From Candidatus Hydrogenedentota bacterium (GTDB taxonomy: Bacteria; Hydrogenedentota; Hydrogenedentia; Hydrogenedentales; SCBR16-9), in NCBI GenBank assembly GCA_007116095.1, contig SKJD01000194.1, positions 1 to 10,466 of the forward strand: 10,466 nucleotides of DNA, read 5' to 3'. Shown piece after piece: positions 6,676-10,466 of the stretch. The notes under the pieces are model-generated. The model was not told where the DNA came from, did no database searches, and saw only the letters and a list, made by a program, of their open reading frames with translations. Numbering within the stretch: position 1 is the first letter of the stretch; each line of letters opens with the position of its first letter. The position numbers and the translations under genes were made by a program.

Positions 6676-7702
6676 TACGCACCTCAAATTTGGTCGGTTT
6701 ACCCAGCAAGGCGCCCCCACGCTGTATCCAGGCCGCCACGCCTTCCATAACGTTGTCCAGCGGTATGCGAGGCGGACCGAAGCGCGCATGACACCGTGTG
6801 GCATTGTTCAGCAACGCATCCTGCCCTTGCTCGCCTTCGAAGCGGGGGCTACGGCCCAACATGGCCCCCAGCCTTTCGGCCAAGTCAGGGACCGAAAGGA
6901 TTTCCGGGCCGGTCAGGTTCAGGATATCAGCAGGAGTTGTGGTATGTTCCAGGCTACGGAAGATGACCGAGTTGGCGTCCCCCTGCCAGATACAGTTGAC
7001 CCAGCCCATTCCCCGATGAATGGGCGCGCCTTCCGAGATGCGGCGGGCAAGGTCACAGAGTACGCCATAGCGCAATTCCACCGCGTAGTTTAGTCGGATA
7101 ATGCTCATGGGAATCTGCTGCGTCCGGGAAAAATACTGGAGGACCCGCTCACGCCCAAGACAGGACTGCGCGTATTCGCCGACCGGCCCCACGGGATCCG
7201 TTTCGATGCAGCCCCCACTTTCCGGGGAGACAAAGGGATAGACGTTACCTGTGGATAGCGCCACAATCCGGGACTTCCGGAAGCGGGCCGCGACGCGACC
7301 AGGGAGATAGGCGTTCATGGCCCAGGTTAGGTCCTCATTGCCCGTAGCGCCGAACTTGGTGCCAGCCATGTAGATGACATTAGGGCAATCCGGCAGGGCG
7401 GCCAAATCCGATTCCTCCATCAAATCCGCGACCTGAACCACAGCGCCCAGGGCCTCCAGGCGTTGTTGTTCCGCGTCATTGCTGAAGCGCGACACGGCGT
7501 AAACCGGCTGCGACACAGCAGCTTCGGCCATGGCGCGGACAATACGCTCGACCAGGCTTGGGCCCATTTTGCCGCCAGCACCCAAGACCATCACTGGCGC
7601 GTTCAGGCGCTTTGCTGTGGCAACATCCTCAGGATACGGCCGTGACAGCGCTTCCTCCAGCGCCGTTTCGTCCAATATCGCAGTTAAATCCATCTCGGAC
7701 AT
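6662..7702 (-). CDS. NAD(P)-dependent epimerase/dehydratase-like protein (extended SDR), 346 aa
   Basis: A Rossmann-fold protein of the extended short-chain dehydrogenase class. The dinucleotide loop is VLGAGGKMG (39-47), an acidic residue sits in VADL (D93), IYMAGTKFG (110-118) takes the place of the NNAG strand, the catalytic Ser/Thr region is LSTGNVYPF (149-157), and the substrate half follows (IIRLNYAVELRYGVL, later WVNCIWQGDAN). The catalytic YxxxK is replaced: Y177 is followed by AQS and C181. I recall EYAQSCLGRE-like sequences as conserved in a subfamily from Planctomycetes-like bacteria, so this may be a family trait rather than damage. The ATG at 7702 has AGGGGA 6 nt upstream; the upstream in-frame ATG at 7819 would add a Cys/Arg-rich stretch unlike coding sequence. 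It is the first gene of the leftward operon and its stop overlaps the lyase start. Confidence 0.87.
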   Translation of the reverse strand: MSEMDLTAILDETALEEALSRPYPEDVATAKRLNAPVMVLGAGGKMGPSLVERIVRAMAEAAVSQPVYAVSRFSNDAEQQRLEALGAVVQVADLMEESDLAALPDCPNVIYMAGTKFGATGNEDLTWAMNAYLPGRVAARFRKSRIVALSTGNVYPFVSPESGGCIETDPVGPVGEYAQSCLGRERVLQYFSRTQQIPMSIIRLNYAVELRYGVLCDLARRISEGAPIHRGMGWVNCIWQGDANSVIFRSLEHTTTPADILNLTGPEILSVPDLAERLGAMLGRSPRFEGEQGQDALLNNATRCHARFGPPRIPLDNVMEGVAAWIQRGGALLGKPTKFEVRNGKF

Positions 7703-7757
7703 TTGATTTCCCCTGTTTATACTGTACAATCTGGAGCGATGGCGCACAGCCCCGCTG

Positions 7758-7776
7758 ACACACGTGGAACGTGCGT
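7758..7776. promoter_or_regulatory. inverted repeat upstream of the epimerase operon, possible operator
   Basis: ACACACGT (7758-7765) and ACGTGCGT (7769-7776) are inverted copies with one mismatch around a 3-nt centre. It lies 56 nt upstream of the epimerase start and about 110 nt before the divergent promoter. The size and symmetry suit a dimeric repressor. No convincing minus-strand -35/-10 pair was found near it, so this is tentative. Confidence 0.3.
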
Positions 7777-7884
7777 AACGCTTTCGGCAGTGTACACCAA
7801 CTGAACAGCGCATTATCAAGCCGCAGCGCCCGGTTATCGTCTTCCAGAAATCCTCGCCTTGATGTGCGATACCCCCTGTTAAAT

Positions 7885-7913
7885 TTGCAGAAATCCGCTA
7901 CCCTTGCTATAAT
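7885..7913 (+). promoter_or_regulatory. sigma-70 promoter for the ndk transcription unit
   Basis: The -35 element is TTGCAG (7885-7890), the spacer is 17 nt and the -10 element is TATAAT (7908-7913), with the extended -10 TGC at 7905-7907. This is a near-ideal vegetative promoter. Transcription would begin around 7920, some 275 nt before the ndk start codon. The flanking region 7703-7884 holds no gene I can support. Confidence 0.85.
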
Positions 7914-7919
7914 AGGTTC

Positions 7920-8194
7920 CTTGACACCCAAGGGTGAGGTGTGCCTATCGAAAGTTACCGCTACGGTACTTCAATCTATGCACGCGGCAGATGTGCCGTT
8001 TTCGGCCAGGCCTGGTGGCGCTTCGGCGACATCCGGTCCGCAACACCCGATATCATTGAAAACCGAAATACACACAATGCCAGCGCTTGTTCCTAATTAT
8101 GGTGTGTTTACAAGCGTTGCGACATGCAGACATTCCGGACGGCCCCGACCCAAAGCAGTGGTGGGCGTCAAGATGTTGAAAGGATTCTCAGAAC
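7920..8194 (+). promoter_or_regulatory. long potentially structured 5' leader (or independent small RNA) before ndk
   Basis: There is no credible gene between the promoter and ndk, but there are several hairpins. 7952-7971 has TACCG-CTA-CGGTA extended by AAG/CTT with one bulged T. 7985-7998 has CGGCA-GATG-TGCCG followed by TTTT, attenuator-like. 8011-8036 is a 9-bp interrupted stem capped by a TTCG tetraloop closed by C-G. 8081-8119 has a 10-bp stem, and its loop can pair with 8070-8075 to give an H-type pseudoknot. 8138-8169 has GACG/CGTC plus CCC/GGG. No known riboswitch, tmRNA, RNase P, SRP or 6S signature was recognised. It could be a regulatory leader or an RNA released by early termination. 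An open frame across 7771-8202 is Ser/Arg-rich and judged non-coding. Confidence 0.5.
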
Positions 8195-8644
8195 GTGAGT
8201 GAACGCACTTTTGTGATGGTCAAGCCGGATGGCGTTGGCCGGAAGTTGGTCGGAGAATGCATCCGCCGCTTTGAACAGCGTGGTTTAAAGCTGGTCGGTT
8301 TGAAGATTCAGGTACTGGGCGAGGATATTGCCCAAAAGCACTACGAAGAGCACAAGGAAAAGCCCTTCTTCGGAGAGCTGGTCGGGTTTATTACTTCCGG
8401 GCCCACGGTCCAGATGGTCTGGGAAGGCCCGGACGCCGTCGCGCAAGTGCGCAAGATGAACGGGGCCACCAACTGCCTCAAGGCCGACATCGGCACAATA
8501 CGCGGCGACTATGGCCTGAGCATGCAGAACAACATCATCCATGCCTCCGATTCACCGGAAACGGCCCAGCGGGAAATCGCCCTCTATTTCGAGGCGAACG
8601 ATCTGCTGGACTACACCATGCTGGATGAGCACTGGTTGCAGTAG
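8195..8644 (+). CDS. ndk: nucleoside diphosphate kinase
   Basis: Transfers the gamma phosphate from ATP to NDPs through a phosphohistidine intermediate, in the cytoplasm. The 149-residue length is right for the family. Landmarks are FVMVKPDGV (K10), [24 protein letters not shown] (the Kpn-loop region), GTIRGDYG (100-107) and the active-site H116 in [12 protein letters not shown]. The usual TNPxxAxPGTIRGD reads [14 protein letters not shown] here, so both conserved prolines are replaced, while the Arg and the active-site His are kept. The start is GTG at 8195, with AAAGGA 10 nt upstream. It is driven by the promoter at 7885-7913 across a long leader. The small basic-peptide gene follows 82 nt later. 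Confidence 0.97.
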   Translation: MSERTFVMVKPDGVGRKLVGECIRRFEQRGLKLVGLKIQVLGEDIAQKHYEEHKEKPFFGELVGFITSGPTVQMVWEGPDAVAQVRKMNGATNCLKADIGTIRGDYGLSMQNNIIHASDSPETAQREIALYFEANDLLDYTMLDEHWLQ

Positions 8645-8726
8645 GCCCGGCGCTTGGCTGGCGCAAAGAAATTGAGTAATTGGCAAGCATTTATTTTCCA
8701 TAACAACCGATAAGGAGACCACGCAC

Positions 8727-8816
8727 GTGGCAGGTGGAAGAAAAGTCCGTAAGGCAAAGATCAACAAGCACAAGCGGAAAAAGAAGAGCAGGCAGAATCG
8801 CCACAAGAACAAATAG
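8727..8816 (+). CDS. 29-aa highly basic peptide, AURKAIP1/COX24 (mS38/bS22)-like
   Basis: GTG at 8727 to TAG at 8814-8816, with a strong AAGGAG (8712-8717) 9 nt upstream. The product begins MAGGRKVRKAKINKHKRKK and ends SRQNRHKNK. About 60 percent of residues are Lys, Arg or His. The KxNKHKRKKxxRxNRHK pattern matches the AURKAIP1/COX24 domain, found at the C-terminus of mitochondrial ribosomal protein mS38 and in tiny bacterial proteins, some of them small-subunit ribosomal components. I recall similar ~30-residue peptides (KRKRHKxxTHKRKKRLRKNRHK type) in Bacteroidetes. A ribosome-associated role is therefore inferred. It lies in the gap between ndk and the terminator at 8947-8979, so it may share the ndk transcript. 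Confidence 0.82.
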   Translation: MAGGRKVRKAKINKHKRKKKSRQNRHKNK

Positions 8817-8946
8817 GCCTCGGTAAGCTACTTCGCAGGTAAGGGCAAGCGCATCTTTACCAGCAGCAAAGCTCCGAACGCTGTTCTTGAGCAGACGACG
8901 GGTGTCCTATCCAGGGTATCCTGTGCAAATCGATACGATGTAATAC

Positions 8947-8979
8947 CCCCGCCCCTGATATCTTTTGGGGGCGGGGTTT
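8947..8979 (+). terminator. GC-rich hairpin terminator after ndk and the basic peptide gene
   Basis: A 9-bp all-G-C stem pairs 8947-8955 with 8968-8976, with a 12-nt loop (8956-8967), followed by only three T (8977-8979). The stem is strong and the T-tract short, so termination may be partial or bidirectional; the minus strand has AAAA in the loop rather than a U-tract after the stem. The rest of 8817-9079 shows no gene or known RNA. Confidence 0.65.
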
Positions 8980-9079
8980 GGCATATGGGAAGCATATAGA
9001 CTGCGCGTTCCCTTGCTCCCCACGCCGCGCATCGTAGCCGCCAATCAACCCCAACCCATGCCTACAGAGAGAAAGCGTT

Positions 9080-9556
9080 ATGTCCAACGACGGCGAAAAG
9101 AAGATTTTTATCGACGAAGACTGGAAAGCCCAGGTGCAGCGTGAAAAAGAAGAAGCGCTGCGAAAAAAGCAGGAGGCTGCGTTAAACGGCAATGATCTGG
9201 AAGCCCCGACAGCAGAAGTGCCGGAATCCAACGATGAGAACCCGGAAATAGACGCTTCGTTCGCCAATTTGATTTCCAGCCTGGCGACCCAGGCCATGTT
9301 TGCACTGGGGGTCATCGCTCCACAGGGTTCCAAACAGGTCTCGGTAAACCTGGACCAGGCCCAGTTTTTCCTGGACACGCTGGCCATGCTGCAGGAAAAA
9401 ACAAAAGGCAACCTGACCAATGACGAAGCTAAACACCTGGAAGAAGCTTTGCATGAGCTCTCCCACGTCTTCAATGTCCGGATGCAGCAAGTTGAAGAAC
9501 AGGCGATGCACAACGCAAATGCCGATCTTAACAACCTGAAAAACCCGAACCTATAA
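9080..9556 (+). CDS. DUF1844 family protein, 158 aa
   Basis: Residues 60-130 match the DUF1844 signature: SFANLISSLATQAMFALG (60-77), then FFLDTLAMLQEKTKGNLT (96-113), then an amphipathic helical tail with LEEALHELSHVFNVRM. The N-terminal 58 residues are charged and probably disordered (FIDEDWKAQVQREKEEALRKK, then an acidic stretch), as is common in the family. The function of DUF1844 proteins is not established. They are small, apparently cytoplasmic or membrane-associated, and occur in Planctomycetes, Acidobacteria, Deltaproteobacteria and relatives. The Shine-Dalgarno is modest (GAGAGAAAG before ATG). It lies between the ndk unit and the Fur-family gene; the strong promoter ahead of the latter indicates that the regulator is transcribed separately. 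Confidence 0.9.
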   Translation: MSNDGEKKIFIDEDWKAQVQREKEEALRKKQEAALNGNDLEAPTAEVPESNDENPEIDASFANLISSLATQAMFALGVIAPQGSKQVSVNLDQAQFFLDTLAMLQEKTKGNLTNDEAKHLEEALHELSHVFNVRMQQVEEQAMHNANADLNNLKNPNL

Positions 9557-9568
9557 CCCGGGATTACT

Positions 9569-9583
9569 GCCGAAGCGGCTTTT
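9569..9583 (+). terminator. short hairpin after the DUF1844 gene, weak terminator
   Basis: GCCG (9569-9572) pairs with CGGC (9576-9579) around an AAG loop and is followed by TTTT. The stem is only 4 bp, so efficiency is doubtful, but the position 12 nt after the stop codon fits. Confidence 0.35.
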
Positions 9584-9588
9584 CTGGT

Positions 9589-9617
9589 TTGAAAACGTAC
9601 CCAATAATCTAGATAAT
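9589..9617 (+). promoter_or_regulatory. sigma-70 promoter of the Fur-family gene, possible operator over the -10
   Basis: TTGAAA (9589-9594), a 17-nt spacer and GATAAT (9612-9617). The -10 is overlapped by ATCTAGAT and by the repeated ATAAT-CTAG-ATAAT motif, AT-rich short repeats of the kind bound by Fur-family proteins. Autoregulation is therefore possible but not shown. The transcript would start near 9624. Confidence 0.7.
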
Positions 9618-9635
9618 ACCTGAATACAGAATAGC

Positions 9636-9676
9636 TACGGCTTCCAGCCGGACCTGACAGGCCGGGTCGAGCCGTA
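9636..9676 (+). promoter_or_regulatory. stable stem-loop in the leader of the Fur-family mRNA
   Basis: The outer stem is TACGGCT (9636-9642) with AGCCGTA (9670-9676). The inner stem is CCGG (9648-9651) plus CCT (9653-9655) with AGG (9659-9661) plus CCGG (9662-9665), with one bulged A and a GAC loop. The hairpin starts about 12 nt after the predicted transcript start and ends 18 nt before the Shine-Dalgarno. It could protect the mRNA 5' end or affect initiation. Confidence 0.55.
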
Positions 9677-9704
9677 TCGGCATCTGGACATTACAGGAGT
9701 CCTA

Positions 9705-9710
9705 ATGTAG
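9705..9710 (+). promoter_or_regulatory. AUG-UAG minimal ORF immediately upstream of the Fur-family start codon
   Basis: ATG at 9705-9707 is followed at once by TAG (9708-9710) and then by the real ATG at 9711. The Shine-Dalgarno AGGAG (9695-9699) is 5 nt from the first ATG and 11 nt from the second, so both are within reach of the same ribosome site. Initiation at the first would stop immediately; re-initiation 1 codon later or competition could tune expression. Chance is possible. Confidence 0.45.
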
Positions 9711-10100
9711 ATGCAACGAGATACAGCACAGCGGCGCGCCATACGGGATGTATTGTTGGCGGCCAACCGCCCCATGAGCCCACAGGAACTATTGGAAGAC
9801 GCCCGGAGCCGGGTCCCGAATATGGGCATCGCAACGGTATACCGCACCGTCAAGGGGCTGACCGAACTGGGCTGGCTGGTCACGGTGGAATTGCCGGGAG
9901 AGCCGCAACGCTACGAAGTCTCCGGCAAGGGCCACCACCACCATTTCAGTTGTAATGCATGTGGCCGGGTCTTTGAAATTCATGGTTGTCCCAGCGAAAT
10001 GGACAAAATGCTGCCAAAAGGCTTCCATATGGAAAGCCACGAAGTTATTTTGTATGGCCGCTGTGACGATTGTAACCAATCCCGAAAGCAAAGGGGTTGA
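9711..10100 (+). CDS. Fur-family transcriptional regulator (Fur/Zur/PerR group), 129 aa
   Basis: The N-terminal winged helix carries the family signature: TAQRRAIRDVLLAANRPMSPQELLEDA, then VPNMGIATVYRTVKGLTELG (35-54), whose ATVYR helix contacts DNA. The C-terminal metal and dimer domain has the histidine run GHHHHFSC (74-81), CxxC at C81/C84, E89, H110 and a second CxxC at C118/C121, which together make the structural zinc site and a regulatory metal site. The 129-residue length is somewhat short, lacking the His-rich tail of Fur. Which metal or peroxide signal it senses cannot be decided from sequence. The extra C93 (EIHGC) is a minor oddity. It has its own promoter, a leader hairpin and a start-stop codon pair upstream. 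It follows the DUF1844 gene and precedes the SIS-domain gene by 138 nt. Confidence 0.93.
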   Translation: MQRDTAQRRAIRDVLLAANRPMSPQELLEDARSRVPNMGIATVYRTVKGLTELGWLVTVELPGEPQRYEVSGKGHHHHFSCNACGRVFEIHGCPSEMDKMLPKGFHMESHEVILYGRCDDCNQSRKQRG

Positions 10101-10129
10101 GGCAACCCATCGCCTGAAACGCACCAGCG

Positions 10130-10162
10130 CGCCATGCCCGCGGCAGGCGAACTAAAGTTCGC
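10130..10162 (+). repeat. two overlapping, mutually exclusive hairpins downstream of the Fur-family gene
   Basis: Hairpin A pairs CGCC/TGCC (10130-10138, bulged A10134) with GGCA/GGCG (10142-10149). Hairpin B pairs GCGAAC (10147-10152) with GTTCGC (10157-10162) around TAAA. They share 10147-10149, so only one can form fully. No T-tract follows, so termination is uncertain. Confidence 0.45.
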
Positions 10163-10238
10163 TACTCTCACATAACAAGTCCACATAATATATCTGATTT
10201 GCCGGTGACCCCAAAGCCACACCAAAGGAATCAAAGCC

Positions 10239-10466
10239 ATGCGCTATTTTGATCAGGTTCGTGAATTATTGGGCAAGGTGGACGCTACCCAGCAGGAAGC
10301 CATCACCGACGCCAGCGCACGCATTGGTAAAAGCCTGCTGGACGGCGGGGTTTGGCATGTCTTTGGCACCGGGCATTCTCACATGACCTCGGAAGAACTC
10401 TACTACCGCGCGGGGGGCCTCGCCCCGGTCAACGCCATCCTCTTTCCAGCCCTCATGCAACACGAA
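10239..10466 (+). CDS. SIS-domain protein (UPF0309-like), first 76 codons, 3' end outside window
   Basis: ATG at 10239 with AAAGGAA 8 nt upstream; the frame stays open to the window end. The N-terminal helix MRYFDQVRELLGKVDATQQ leads into ADGG-type WHVFGTGHSHM (about 39-49), then EELYYRAGGLAPVNAIL (52-68) and LMQHE. This is the start of a sugar isomerase (SIS) fold and closely follows the UPF0309 pattern as I recall it (VFGTGHSHM..EE..YRAGGLAPVNPIL). SIS domains bind phosphosugars; members act as isomerases, regulators or amino-sugar phosphate enzymes, and the exact role of this group is not settled. No convincing promoter was found in the 138-nt gap before it, only AT-rich CATAATATAT around 10184. 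Confidence 0.88.
   Translation, partial: MRYFDQVRELLGKVDATQQEAITDASARIGKSLLDGGVWHVFGTGHSHMTSEELYYRAGGLAPVNAILFPALMQHE

Noticed and set aside
6703..6804. Longer start for the DapA-like lyase
   Set aside because: The extension lies antiparallel to no signal and inside the epimerase coding end; the ATG at 6675 has a good GAGGTG site.
7920..8194. tmRNA, RNase P RNA, 6S RNA or SRP RNA
   Set aside because: None of the conserved sequence blocks of these RNAs could be found by eye.
7771..8202. 143-codon open frame running into ndk
   Set aside because: Ser/Arg-rich, no Shine-Dalgarno, and it spans the strong promoter; the ndk leader explanation fits better.
8817..8946. Small RNA between the basic peptide gene and the terminator
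   Set aside because: No promoter and no stable fold other than the terminator itself.

Overview
The window is a 10.5 kb piece of a moderately GC-rich bacterial chromosome. The gene set (a GH78 rhamnosidase, a DUF1844 protein, a 29-residue AURKAIP1/COX24-like basic peptide, and an epimerase paired with a DapA-like lyase) suggests a PVC-superphylum or neighbouring lineage such as Planctomycetes, Verrucomicrobia, Lentisphaerae or Hydrogenedentes. This is inferred from family distribution as I recall it; there is no rRNA or other phylogenetic marker. No tRNA, rRNA, CRISPR array, transposase or integrase was seen.

Layout. Positions 1-897 (+) hold the C-terminal part of an alpha-L-rhamnosidase, closed by a strong intrinsic terminator (933-971). 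Positions 1161-2153 (+) encode a membrane-anchored protein of unknown function. Positions 2197-4138 (+) hold a visibly AT-richer two-gene islet: an ABC-type AAA ATPase overlapping by 14 nt a small protein with a PD-(D/E)XK nuclease signature. This is the best candidate for an undescribed, probably anti-phage, system. A 170-nt convergent gap (4139-4308) carries 10-bp tandem repeats that run into a 17-bp inverted repeat.

Positions 7702-4309 (-) form a compact operon read leftward: an NAD(P)-dependent epimerase/dehydratase-like protein with a YxxxC in place of the usual YxxxK, a DapA-superfamily lyase with a retained Schiff-base lysine, and an Nramp-fold transporter lacking both metal-binding motifs (DPGN and MPH). 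The likely theme is uptake and breakdown of a small organic compound, possibly a sugar-derived acid, but the substrate is unknown.

Positions 7885-10466 (+) are housekeeping and regulation: an excellent sigma-70 promoter followed by a roughly 275-nt potentially structured leader, then ndk (nucleoside diphosphate kinase), the 29-residue basic peptide, a hairpin terminator, a DUF1844 protein, a Fur-family metalloregulator with its own consensus promoter, a leader hairpin and an AUG-UAG minimal ORF immediately before its start, and the first 76 codons of a SIS-domain protein cut by the window end.

The points most worth a second look are the ATPase-nuclease pair, the motif-less Nramp transporter, the ndk leader with a possible pseudoknot, the epimerase with its catalytic lysine replaced, and the hairpin at 4247-4296 whose two arm mismatches become G-U pairs only in the transcript reading out of the transporter gene.
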